Below, in pieces: positions 1 to 5,595 of a stretch of DNA of 7,993 bases. Origin of the DNA: an archaeon. Its GTDB lineage: Archaea; Iainarchaeota; Iainarchaeia; Iainarchaeales; Iainarchaeaceae. Each line of letters opens with the position of its first letter. Position 1 is the stretch's first letter. Below the pieces are notes generated by a model. The model was not told where the DNA came from. It searched no databases and was given only the letters and a program-made list of their open reading frames with translations. The position numbers were made by a program, and so were the translations under genes. The DNA lies in assembly GCA_024653905.1 (NCBI GenBank), contig JANLGZ010000098.1:1-7993 (forward strand). Reading direction: 5' to 3'.

Positions 1-333
1 GTCTTCTGTTGCTTCACAACCCTGTGCATCCTTATGGAAAATAGCATAAAGTCCTAAACAGTTGTCCTTGTCAAGACCTTCTTTTGAATCACAATCAGAA
101 ATGGTTTCAGCAACATCATAATCCGCAGTAATTTGGCTTTCATCAAATTCTCCAATTCCGATTTCATCAGGAGAAATATAATCCTGAGCAAGGTATTCAT
201 CTCCATTAACATCCACAAAGTCTTGGGCTCCAGCATCATTTACTTTAGGTTGATTTGTAAAAGAAGCAATTAAAAAAACCACAATAAGTGCTGCAATTAG
301 TATAATTGGGATGGTTAGCCATTTTTGTACCAT
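1..333 (-). CDS. Partial membrane-anchored Cys/Asp-rich protein of unknown function
   Basis: The reading frame starts at the ATG at 333 and stays open for 111 codons to the window edge, so the C-terminal part is missing. Residues about 5-25 form one strongly hydrophobic segment with a Lys before it, which reads as an N-terminal signal anchor with the rest outside the cell; there is no lipobox Cys. The exposed part is rich in Asp and Glu. It contains Cys81, Cys92 and Cys106 in a pattern C-x10-C-x13-C, with the stretches DKDNCLGLYAIFHKDA and GCE around the last two. This spacing (D-x-C, then A, then D, then C) looks like one unit of a repeating Cys motif, and further units may follow beyond the edge. 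I do not recognise a named family. A TATA-like site lies about 26 nt upstream, so the message is probably leaderless. The gene points away from PAC2 and the repeats. Confidence 0.75.
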   Translation of the reverse strand, partial: MVQKWLTIPIILIAALIVVFLIASFTNQPKVNDAGAQDFVDVNGDEYLAQDYISPDEIGIGEFDESQITADYDVAETISDCDSKEGLDKDNCLGLYAIFHKDAQGCEATED

Positions 334-354
334 GGAATAAAAGAGGGTTTTCTG

Positions 355-363
355 ATTAATAAA
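355..363 (-). promoter_or_regulatory. TATA box for the membrane-anchored protein
   Basis: On the minus strand this reads TTTATTAAT, centred about 26 nt before the ATG at 333. That is the usual archaeal spacing from TATA box to transcription start, and it would place the transcript start at or next to the ATG. No ribosome site is visible before the start codon. Confidence 0.45.
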
Positions 364-423
364 TGTTTTATTTGCCCGAATTAATCTACAAAAAAAAGAA
401 TTATTATGTTATTTTTTTATCTG

Positions 424-455
424 CCTAAAATTTAGGTTATAATAGGGGTTCGTGT
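424..455 (-). repeat. Diverged third copy of the PAC2 gene tail (T0)
   Basis: Read on the minus strand, 455-432 encodes Thr-Arg-Thr-Pro-Ile-Ile-Thr followed by stop. These are the same last seven residues and stop as the PAC2 protein ending at 607. Five bases differ from the PAC2 end, and all are silent: AGA/CGA, ACA/ACC, CCA/CCT, ATA/ATT and TGA/TAA. The similarity runs on into the first bases after the stop and ends sharply at 455/456, where the AAAGAAAAG repeat begins. This copy has no start codon and lies in a different frame from PAC2, so it is not itself expressed as part of that protein. The same stretch holds a small palindrome, CCTAAA-A-TTTAGG (424-436). Confidence 0.75.
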
Positions 456-523
456 AAAGAAAAGAAAGCTTGGGTAAAAAGAAAGAACTAAATTCAGGTT
501 ATTATTGGTGTTCTTGTCTCAAA
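456..523. repeat. 68-bp direct repeat, copy 1
   Basis: All 68 bases are identical to 569-636, at an offset of 113 bases. The left half (456-488) is A-rich, with AAAGAAAG, then GCTTGGGT, then AAAAAGAAAG. The right half (491-523) is, on the minus strand, the final codons of PAC2 (Phe-Glu-Thr-Arg-Thr-Pro-Ile-Ile-Thr-stop) plus a few bases after the stop. It lies outside the gene and has no start codon. The perfect identity points to a recent duplication or to gene conversion. Confidence 0.95.
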
Positions 524-563
524 CAGCCTTTTTCTTTTCTTTGCAAATAAAAGAAAAACGCTG
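524..563. repeat. Near-perfect 40-nt palindrome between the direct repeats
   Basis: The outer arms are CAGC (524-527) and GCTG (560-563). The inner arms are TTTTTCTTTT (529-538) and AAAAGAAAAA (549-558). The centre, TTTGCAAA (540-547), is itself a perfect palindrome. Only the C528/C559 and C539/T548 positions fail to pair. As DNA it could extrude a cruciform; as RNA it forms a hairpin on either strand. It is the left half of the hairpin/AAAGAAAG repeat family also seen at 7759-7796 and 7905-7952. Confidence 0.85.
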
Positions 564-590
564 GCGAAAAAGAAAAGAAAGCTTGGGTAA
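549..590 (-). terminator. Probable oligo-T terminator of the PAC2 gene
   Basis: On the minus strand, downstream of the PAC2 stop at 607, there are three separate runs of five T (near 590-586, 571-567 and 558-554), the last followed by CTTTT inside the palindrome. Archaeal RNA polymerase stops at such T tracts without needing a hairpin. The repeat element therefore supplies the likely 3' end of the PAC2 message. Confidence 0.5.
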
Positions 591-636
591 AAAGAAAGAA
601 CTAAATTCAGGTTATTATTGGTGTTCTTGTCTCAAA
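569..636. repeat. 68-bp direct repeat, copy 2, overlapping the PAC2 3' end
   Basis: This copy is identical to 456-523. Bases 607-636 are the last nine codons and stop of the PAC2 gene, so here the repeat is coding. Together the two copies and the 45 bases between them form a 113-bp unit present about 1.6 times. The left part (569-601) is the AAAGAAAG-rich half of the hairpin repeat family. Confidence 0.95.
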
Positions 637-1350
637 TTTCTCAGAACTATCGGTGGTTTCCTTTAATTTCTGTAATTGCTGGATAAGTTGTTTTTCGGTT
701 TCCTTGGCTTCTTTCATCAAAGGCTCAATATCAAGTTTCAAACCAATTATTTCATTAAGTTTTTTCAAAACTTCGGCCGCCGCTTTATAATCTGCAGTCA
801 TTTGCACATTTCCAAGAATTGAAATAGCCTGATTTTTTGACCTTTTTAATTCGAGTAAAATCAAAGCAGTTATTCCTGTTGTTATGCCTTCATCGATTTC
901 AGTTAAACCGTATTTTTTCAGCAATGGTTTTGATTTTTCATTAGCTGCAATGCCATAAATAATTTCTCTTTTTTGAGAATCTCCCTGAGTATGAACTCCT
1001 GAAAGAGAAATTATTTCTGTAATTCCTTTTGATTTTATCCATTCAACTGTTTTTTTTGCAACCATATCAGTGTATTGCTTTGCAATAACCTGCTCCGCAA
1101 TTAAAACAACAAGTTTCTTTTTTTTGTTAGTATAAATCCTTGCAGGTCTTATAGGGAGCCCTTTATGTATTCTGATTATGGGCATAAACATGTTTGAATC
1201 AATATATCCAACATAATCAAAATCAATTTTATCAACCAAATATTTTGCAGCAATTGTGCCAACTAAACCCATTCCAGGAAAACCCTCAATAAGAGTATAC
1301 CCTTTCATTGGGGTTTTTTCAAATTCAACAAATTCAAATTCTGGTTTCAT
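607..1350 (-). CDS. PAC2 family protein (proteasome-assembly-chaperone-like)
   Basis: This 247-residue protein belongs to the archaeal PAC2 family, relatives of the eukaryotic proteasome assembly chaperone PAC2. Archaeal members are thought to help proteasome assembly or a related task, but the exact role of this type is not settled. The family signature is the Gly-rich loop GFPGMGLVG at residues 23-31, followed by AAKYLVDKI. The central alpha/beta part is intact (LVVLIAEQVI at 80-89, SLSGVHTQG near 115-123, ITTGITALILLEL near 156-168). Residues about 205-232 are a charged helix, probably a coiled coil. The ATG at 1350 is the only sensible start; it lies about 8 nt after the transcript start predicted from a TATA box at 1378-1390. 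The odd part is the last nine residues (FETRTPIIT), which are encoded inside the 68-bp direct repeat, with a diverged copy of the same tail farther downstream. There is no C-terminal hydrophobic-Tyr-X motif of the kind used for docking on proteasome rings. Confidence 0.9.
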   Translation of the reverse strand: MKPEFEFVEFEKTPMKGYTLIEGFPGMGLVGTIAAKYLVDKIDFDYVGYIDSNMFMPIIRIHKGLPIRPARIYTNKKKKLVVLIAEQVIAKQYTDMVAKKTVEWIKSKGITEIISLSGVHTQGDSQKREIIYGIAANEKSKPLLKKYGLTEIDEGITTGITALILLELKRSKNQAISILGNVQMTADYKAAAEVLKKLNEIIGLKLDIEPLMKEAKETEKQLIQQLQKLKETTDSSEKFETRTPIIT

Positions 1351-1377
1351 TTTAATCTCTTATACAAACGCATTAGT

Positions 1378-1390
1378 GGTTTAAAATGCT
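1378..1390 (-). promoter_or_regulatory. TATA box for the PAC2 gene
   Basis: The minus strand reads AGCATTTTAAACC. Its centre near 1384 predicts a transcript start near 1358, giving a leader of only about 8 nt before the ATG at 1350. No ribosome site is visible. Confidence 0.45.
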
Positions 1391-1420
1391 ATCCCTCATT
1401 TTTTCGGGACTTCTGTGCCA

Positions 1421-1432
1421 AATATTTAAATA
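1421..1432 (+). promoter_or_regulatory. Possible TATA box before the 1444-1614 stretch
   Basis: AATATTTAAATA contains the perfect palindrome TATTTAAATA (1423-1432), a good archaeal TATA match. The predicted transcript start is near 1448-1455, slightly after the ATG at 1444. It would therefore fit an RNA gene at least as well as the small ORF. The short palindrome CTCC-TGA-GGAG (1433-1443) follows directly. Confidence 0.3.
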
Positions 1433-1443
1433 CTCCTGAGGAG

Positions 1444-1614
1444 ATGCTCTACAGTCTTGGTATTTCATATAACAAGGCTTTCAAACTCCTGTTTCAGCAA
1501 TCGGTTTACACATACGCTTCCCCTGAAGCTGAAACAAGGAACAGCGTCAATCTCCGTTTAGCAAGAGCAGTTATCTTGTTCCAAAGAACTCCTAAAATCC
1601 TCCGAAACATTTAA
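1444..1614 (+). CDS. Possible 56-residue small protein, or a non-coding RNA
   Basis: An open frame runs from the ATG at 1444 to TAA at 1612-1614 and encodes a basic 56-residue peptide starting MLYSLGISYNKAF and ending RTPKILRNI. I do not recognise it. For it: a TATA-like site just upstream and GC of about 40% by hand count, higher than the neighbours. Against it: the GGAG at 1440-1443 touches the ATG, which is too close for normal ribosome binding; the TATA spacing places the transcript start after the ATG; and codon use (five CTC, several GC-rich codons) is unlike the surrounding genes. The stretch also contains a good stem (1488-1498 with 1528-1539), so a structured RNA or the relic of a transferred gene are real alternatives. 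Confidence 0.25.
   Translation: MLYSLGISYNKAFKLLFQQSVYTYASPEAETRNSVNLRLARAVILFQRTPKILRNI
1488..1539 (+). other. Stem-loop inside the unassigned 1351-1651 stretch
   Basis: TGTTTCAGC (1490-1498) pairs with GCTGAAACA (1528-1536) over nine bases. After one bulged base, two more C-G pairs extend the stem (1488-1489 with 1538-1539). The loop is 29 nt. Apart from this stem, the possible ORF and the promoter sites, I see nothing else recognisable between 1391 and 1608. Confidence 0.4.
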
Positions 1615-1654
1615 ATTCACTTTACTAATATATTATTAACAGGTTAATAAGGTG
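1609..1654 (+). promoter_or_regulatory. Promoter and ribosome site of the RHH gene
   Basis: ATTTAAATT (1609-1617) is a TATA candidate, preceded by a purine-rich GAAAC that could act as a BRE. It predicts a transcript start near 1640. AGGTG (1650-1654) matches the archaeal anti-Shine-Dalgarno region and sits 6 nt before the ATG at 1661. This decides the start in favour of 1661 over the GTG at 1652, which lies inside the ribosome site. A second TATA-like run at 1627-1638 would instead give a nearly leaderless message. Confidence 0.5.
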
Positions 1655-1660
1655 TTTTTT

Positions 1661-1945
1661 ATGAAAATGTTGAGTGTTGCTGTGGACGAATCCTTTGCGA
1701 ATGCTATTGACAGAATGATTTCTTCTTCCAAGATTTATTCCTCGAGAAGTGAATTTCTGAAGGATTCCATGAGAAAGAATCTTGCTGAAATGATGGTTGT
1801 CAGTGAGGATTTGAAAATAATTCGCAGGGAATCCGAAAAGTTTTTTAAAATAGCAAGGCAAAGGGGTTATAAGGGGGGTCTTCTTACACGAAAGGAAAAA
1901 GCAGAGATTGCGAGGGAATTTATTAAAGGAATAAAAATTACATGA
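1661..1945 (+). CDS. Ribbon-helix-helix (CopG/VapB-like) DNA-binding protein
   Basis: This 94-residue protein has an N-terminal ribbon-helix-helix fold at about residues 1-42: a short beta strand (MLSVAVDE), a first helix (FANAIDRMISSS), then the typical turn and second helix YSSRSEFLKDSMRKNL. Such proteins bind DNA as dimers through the paired beta strands and act as repressors, often as antitoxins. The C-terminal half (about 45-94) is helical and basic, with GYKGGLLTRKEKAEIA, and could hold a partner-binding or oligomerising segment. Start chosen at 1661 because AGGTG lies 6 nt before it. The gene runs tail-to-tail into the PIN nuclease gene with an 8-bp overlap (1938-1945). This is not the usual same-strand antitoxin-toxin order, so calling it the PIN antitoxin is only a guess. 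Confidence 0.8.
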   Translation: MKMLSVAVDESFANAIDRMISSSKIYSSRSEFLKDSMRKNLAEMMVVSEDLKIIRRESEKFFKIARQRGYKGGLLTRKEKAEIAREFIKGIKIT

Positions 1946-2354
1946 ATTCCAAAGGCTCAAGAACTTCTATTAAATCTTTAATATTTTCAAAATCTTTAAT
2001 GTTGAAAGTAACAATGCAATCACAGTTATACTTAATTGCAATTGCCGCATGAACTGAATCAGGATAATGTATTCCTTTATTTTCAAATTGTTTTAAGTTA
2101 AGTTCTTCAATTTTTTCAATTACTTCTGTTTTTATTCCAGAATTTTTGAAATGATGCAAAACTTCTTCTTTATTAGAATGGCATTTTTTTTGCACTTCGC
2201 TGAAAAATAATTTTGACAAAACTAAAACACTATTTTTCTTTTTTACTTGTTCAAAAAATGATTCTGCTTCAATAAATAAACCCCGTAATTTTCTTCCAAT
2301 CTCATTGTTATCAAGTGAAATAAAAACATTTGAATCCAGATAAACCCGCTTCAT
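1938..2354 (-). CDS. PIN-domain ribonuclease (VapC-like)
   Basis: This 138-residue protein is the usual length for a single PIN domain. The expected metal-binding acidic residues are all present: Asp7 in YLDSNVF, Glu53 in FFSEV, Asp99 in HYPDSVHAAIA, and the end motif TFNIKDF with Asn118 and Asp121. It should therefore be an active Mg- or Mn-dependent RNase, like VapC toxins, which cut tRNA or rRNA. Its ATG overlaps the stop of the tadC-like gene by one base (TGATG), so it is translated as the last gene of the pilus operon, without a cognate antitoxin gene next to it on the same strand. The RHH gene at 1661-1945 converges on it. It may be a toxin whose partner is that RHH protein, or a PIN enzyme in RNA processing; the sequence does not decide. 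Confidence 0.87.
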   Translation of the reverse strand: MKRVYLDSNVFISLDNNEIGRKLRGLFIEAESFFEQVKKKNSVLVLSKLFFSEVQKKCHSNKEEVLHHFKNSGIKTEVIEKIEELNLKQFENKGIHYPDSVHAAIAIKYNCDCIVTFNIKDFENIKDLIEVLEPLEFM

Positions 2355-3241
2355 CAGAATCCCTTGCCTAAAAAATAAACAATCAAACCAATTGGAACCA
2401 ATAGCGCCGCATATAAAACCGTTTTTTTCTGGTTCCCTTCCTGAAAAGCAACAAATGCAGAAGCAATCAAAGCATACTCTGAAATGTAAAGGATATTTCC
2501 GAGCAAAGCAGCTTCAACAATTTCTTTTCTTAAAGATTCACTCATTCCAATTCCTAGTTCTGAAATAGCAGAAAAATTAAATCCAGAAATCATTCCTGCA
2601 AGAAGGCCCAAAATCAATGGAACAATTATCCCTCCCGCAAGGAGAAGAGTGTATTTTTCGATAGTGGTATTGGCATTCCTTTCGCGAAGAATTGAATTTG
2701 TTTCTATAAAATCCTCTGCGGTTTCTCTGAAAACAATATTCATTTCCGCGCCTGAATTAAGCGCACTTAAAATTAAGTCAATTGCTCGGTTTAATGCAAG
2801 TGATTTGTTCCTTTTTTTAATATTTTCAAAAGCATTTTCCAAAGAAACCCCTAATTTTAATTCTGTTTTTGCTTTTTCAAATTCTTCTCTTAATGGGCCT
2901 TCACTTGTTTCAGCCATAAAACCAACCAGTTTTTCAAAACCAATTTTACCCGGAAGTGAAGAGGCAATCAAAAGCAAATCAGGAACAGTCTCTTCAATTT
3001 TTCTTTTTCTTTTCTCAAATAAATAAATTTTGTAAAAATAATTCAGCACCAATGGAAGAAAAAAAACCGGGACAGAAAACATTGCTAGATTTTCGCTTGC
3101 AAAAACAAAAAGCCCAATGTAAAGAACTGATATAAAAAATATTGCTCCAACAATAATCGATTCCTGCAAAAATCCATTGATTCCTTTTGAATAATTTATT
3201 TGTTTTAATGTTTCATCAAATTCTTTGTAAAATTTTTCCAT
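2354..3241 (-). CDS. Type II secretion F-domain membrane protein (TadC-like)
   Basis: This 295-residue integral membrane protein is one of two adjacent platform proteins of an archaeal type IV pilus or Tad-like machine. Hydrophobic segments lie at about 28-48, 53-70, 198-218, 244-265 and 275-292. The cytoplasmic T2SSF domain is at about 86-218, starting with VPDLLLIASSLPGKIGFEKLVG and including the typical LGVSLENAFENI. Such domains sit in the membrane on top of the ATPase and pass its motion to the growing filament. The ATG at 3241 lies 2 nt after the stop of the preceding gene, with a weak GAAGGGA ribosome site, and its stop overlaps the PIN start by one base, so it is part of one operon. 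Assignment to TadC rather than TadB is by gene order. Confidence 0.82.
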   Translation of the reverse strand: MEKFYKEFDETLKQINYSKGINGFLQESIIVGAIFFISVLYIGLFVFASENLAMFSVPVFFLPLVLNYFYKIYLFEKRKRKIEETVPDLLLIASSLPGKIGFEKLVGFMAETSEGPLREEFEKAKTELKLGVSLENAFENIKKRNKSLALNRAIDLILSALNSGAEMNIVFRETAEDFIETNSILRERNANTTIEKYTLLLAGGIIVPLILGLLAGMISGFNFSAISELGIGMSESLRKEIVEAALLGNILYISEYALIASAFVAFQEGNQKKTVLYAALLVPIGLIVYFLGKGF

Positions 3242-3243
3242 AT

Positions 3244-4053
3244 TTATCCCTTCAGAAATTCCGGAGTCAAAGATTTTATGTAGAAGAGGAGCAGTGTGTC
3301 TAGAAGCGGAAATAAAATTCCCACAATAATTAAAACCTGAAACCCATCAAAAGGAATTTCCATGAATGAGCTTCCAACAGTAATAAATGCCTGAAACAAA
3401 GCAGGAATAATTGCTGACAAAACAATAAACGCCAGAGAAAACATCACTACTTTTCCCGAGAACTCTTTTGATTCTGATTTTTGTCTTGAAAGCATTTCTA
3501 ATGCGATTCTTCTTATTATTTCTCCAGGCTTTTTCTTTGTGCCGTGTTCATAAACTGAAATCAGTTGCGCTACACTTCTTTTCAACAAATTTGACCTGTT
3601 TTTTGAGGCAACTTCAATCAATGCATCAGGAACAGAAATATTGTTCCTTTTAACATCTTTAATTGCTTTTTTCAATTCTTCTGAAAGCAAACCATAATCT
3701 GAATTTGCTGTTCTTTCTAATGCTTTATCAAATGCCAAACCTGAGTTTAAATCAATACTTATCTGCATCAATGCAAAGGGTAAATGCTTATTAATTTTTT
3801 TTGCTTTTTTTAAGAGTTGTTTTTTAGGTTTAGAAAGCAGTATTGCTGTTGCAGAAACGCCTGATATTATTGAGAAAACAATTCCCTCAAAAACAGTATC
3901 AAAAACAAGATTCCATCCAAGCCATGCAAAAATAAAAACCACTATTGAAATTTTTAAACAATTTCCCGAATACTGTTTTGCATTTTCTTCAAAATCCGAG
4001 TCTTTCAGGTTTTTTTCCAGTTCTTCAAAATATTTATTGTTTTTGAATTCCAT
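3244..4053 (-). CDS. Type II secretion F-domain membrane protein (TadB-like)
   Basis: This 269-residue protein has hydrophobic segments at about 32-50, 54-73, 202-226 and 239-259, and a T2SSF domain at about 90-225. The domain shows the typical pattern: LPFALMQISIDLNSGLAFDKA, then the repeated half with SVPDALIEVA, and a second helical bundle ending at the membrane. It is the first of two half-size platform proteins; in archaeal flagella the same role is played by one longer protein with two such domains. The gene starts inside the tail of the ATPase gene (20-bp overlap) and has its own strong ribosome site AGGAGG (4063-4068) 9 nt before the ATG, which supports this start. Confidence 0.82.
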   Translation of the reverse strand: MEFKNNKYFEELEKNLKDSDFEENAKQYSGNCLKISIVVFIFAWLGWNLVFDTVFEGIVFSIISGVSATAILLSKPKKQLLKKAKKINKHLPFALMQISIDLNSGLAFDKALERTANSDYGLLSEELKKAIKDVKRNNISVPDALIEVASKNRSNLLKRSVAQLISVYEHGTKKKPGEIIRRIALEMLSRQKSESKEFSGKVVMFSLAFIVLSAIIPALFQAFITVGSSFMEIPFDGFQVLIIVGILFPLLDTLLLFYIKSLTPEFLKG

Positions 4054-5494
4054 TGAAAAATTCCTCCTGAGTTTTTCCTCGCATGCTTTTCAGAATTTTT
4101 TTCCTCGACTCAAGTTCCTTTTTGAATTCTTTCTTTTTGAAATTAAAACTTCTCAGGATTTTTTCCAATATTTTTTTGCTTTCATTTTTGCTTTCGAAAA
4201 TTCTCTTTTCAAAATTGTACTCAAATAATTTTCTGGCATTTGTTTGATTATTATTTTCGTATATTTCACATATTTCAATTAATTTCCTTTCTTCAGAACT
4301 TGTTTTTTTGGAATAATTGCTCCATCTTTTCTGAGTAATAATTAAATCAAGTGAAGCTAAATCGATTTCTAGTGCTCCAAGATTTTTCATTCTTGAAATT
4401 GCTTCTTTTGCTGATTGTGCATGGAAAGTTCCATAGCAGCCCTTACCCTGTCCTGCTAAAAGCGAATCCATGAATGCTTTTTGTTCTTTCTGGTCTCTTA
4501 TTTCTCCAACAATAACTCTGTCTGGTCTCATCCTTAAAGTGTTTGTAATTAATTCCTGCATTCCTAAATCAATTGAATCTGCATTGGCAAGTTTTACGAA
4601 ATGTTTATGAGGGACATTAATTTCAGGGGTTTCTTCAACCAAAATAATTCTTTCATTTGCAGGAACAAAATTCAAAAGGCTGTTTAGAAGAGTTGTTTTT
4701 CCTGAGCCGGTATTTCCACAAACCAATAATGAACAATCGGCTTGTATTGCCATCCATAAAAAAGCAAGCTGGCCTATAGAAACTGAACCAATATCAACCA
4801 AATCTGTTGGGGTAAATGGTTGTTCGCGAAATTTTCTTATTGTTAATGAAGGTCCTGAAACTGAGGCTGGTTCGATGCAGGCATTAAGTCTTGAACCGTC
4901 ACTAAGAACAGCATTAAGTCGCGGGTTTTGCAGAGTTAATCTCCTCCCAATAGTTCCTGCCATTGCATTTACTATTGTTTTGATTTCTGAGCTGTCTGAA
5001 AAATATAGGTTAGTTGGCAGCCATCCAAAAATAGAATCAAAAACATAAACGGGCTTTGATTTTCCTAGACCAATTACTGCTATTTCCTCAAGTTCTTTAT
5101 CCTCTAAAAGATTAGTAAGAATTCCTGCTGGTTTTGTGATATTTTCAATCATTTTTTGCAAATATTTTTTTTGGTCCTTATCAAGATTAATGTGGGTTTT
5201 TTTACAATAAGTTTCCAATACTGAATTTTGAGAGTTTTCTTTAGAATTTGTACTGTTGTTTCTGTAATACTCGAGTGTATTTCTGAGGAGTTTTGCCTCA
5301 TCTATGCTTAATTCAGGGGTGTTTTTGAGCAAATAAATGAGTTTTCCGCTTTTTTCCTGCACAATCTCTCTTGAATCCCTAGTTCTGCTAGTTGTAGAAA
5401 CAACTTTGGCCTTATCCTTTTCCTTTAAACCAAAAACCCGCCAGCCAAGTACTTCTTCTATTTTTTGGCATTCGAAAATCTGCTCAGAAACCAT
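4034..5494 (-). CDS. TadA/CpaF-like secretion ATPase
   Basis: This 486-residue cytoplasmic ATPase of the type II/IV secretion family powers assembly of type IV pilus-like filaments. The landmarks are in order: Walker A GNTGSGKT (260-267), acidic box ILVEETPE (284-291), Walker B-like VIVGE (327-331) with catalytic Glu331, and His box GTFHAQ (355-360). The pattern RLNAVLSDGSRLNACIEP near 192-209 and SLTIRKF (216-222) are typical of the CpaF/TadA branch rather than of PilB. The N-terminal 120 residues carry no recognisable motif. The last 50 residues are very rich in Lys and Glu. It opens the operon with both platform proteins and the PIN gene; TATA-like bases at 5537-5550 and a palindrome at 5499-5525 precede it. 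No pilin or prepilin peptidase is within view, so the filament it builds is unknown. Confidence 0.9.
   Translation of the reverse strand: MVSEQIFECQKIEEVLGWRVFGLKEKDKAKVVSTTSRTRDSREIVQEKSGKLIYLLKNTPELSIDEAKLLRNTLEYYRNNSTNSKENSQNSVLETYCKKTHINLDKDQKKYLQKMIENITKPAGILTNLLEDKELEEIAVIGLGKSKPVYVFDSIFGWLPTNLYFSDSSEIKTIVNAMAGTIGRRLTLQNPRLNAVLSDGSRLNACIEPASVSGPSLTIRKFREQPFTPTDLVDIGSVSIGQLAFLWMAIQADCSLLVCGNTGSGKTTLLNSLLNFVPANERIILVEETPEINVPHKHFVKLANADSIDLGMQELITNTLRMRPDRVIVGEIRDQKEQKAFMDSLLAGQGKGCYGTFHAQSAKEAISRMKNLGALEIDLASLDLIITQKRWSNYSKKTSSEERKLIEICEIYENNNQTNARKLFEYNFEKRIFESKNESKKILEKILRSFNFKKKEFKKELESRKKILKSMRGKTQEEFFNGIQKQ
4063..4068 (-). promoter_or_regulatory. Ribosome binding site of the TadB-like gene
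   Basis: AGGAGG on the minus strand ends 9 nt before the ATG at 4053. It lies within the coding region of the upstream ATPase gene. It is the clearest Shine-Dalgarno site in the window, where several other genes look leaderless. Confidence 0.65.
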
Positions 5495-5498
5495 GTCT

Positions 5499-5525
5499 AT
5501 ATATTACGTTGATTGTCGTATATAT
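5499..5525. promoter_or_regulatory. Imperfect palindrome, candidate operator before tadA
   Basis: Left arm ATATATTACG (5499-5508) and right arm CGTATATAT (5517-5525) are inverted repeats with one extra T in the left arm, separated by 8 nt. The palindrome covers the predicted transcript start of the TadA-like gene (about 5517) and ends 4 nt before its ATG. A repressor bound here would block transcription; an RNA hairpin is the other option. Confidence 0.35.
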
Positions 5526-5536
5526 TGGTTTTGGTT

Positions 5537-5550
5537 TAATTTTTAAATAA
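5537..5550 (-). promoter_or_regulatory. TATA box for the tadA-tadB-tadC-PIN operon
   Basis: The minus strand reads TTATTTAAAAATTA. Its centre near 5543 predicts a transcript start near 5517, giving a leader of about 22 nt before the ATG at 5494. No clear ribosome site lies in that leader. Confidence 0.45.
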
Positions 5551-5585
5551 TAAAACACATTATTCCTTTCCGAATATTTTGTTCA

Positions 5586-5595
5586 AAAATTATTA
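5586..5595 (+). promoter_or_regulatory. TATA-like element for metX
   Basis: AAAATTATTA is centred about 26 nt before 5617, so the transcript would begin just before or at the ATG at 5621. The bases right before the ATG are a T run without a ribosome site, which fits a leaderless message. Confidence 0.35.

Noticed and set aside
54..239. Minus-strand open frame of 61 codons
   Set aside because: It is a shadow of the longer membrane-protein frame (333 to the window edge), which has a hydrophobic anchor, an ATG and a TATA box. The shadow starts and ends within that gene.
431..518. Short open frame on the minus strand ending in the third tail copy
   Set aside because: It has no start codon and runs through the A-rich repeat; it reads as a by-product of duplication, not an expressed gene.
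456..636. CRISPR-like look of two identical repeats with a 45-base spacer
   Set aside because: There are only two copies, they are 68 bp long, and one of them encodes the end of PAC2. The spacer is itself a palindrome and no cas gene is nearby.
1625..1960. Minus-strand open frame opposite the RHH gene
   Set aside because: The plus frame has a clear RHH domain and a ribosome site; the antisense frame has an improbable Phe/His/Asn-rich composition and no start signals.
1938..2354. Standard VapBC operon with the RHH gene
   Set aside because: The two genes are on opposite strands and converge; the PIN gene is linked to tadC instead. Only a loose partnership can be proposed.
2649..3026. Plus-strand open frame opposite the tadC-like gene
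   Set aside because: It is antisense to a well-supported T2SSF gene; its Ser/Phe-rich composition is typical of a shadow of Lys/Glu-rich coding sequence.
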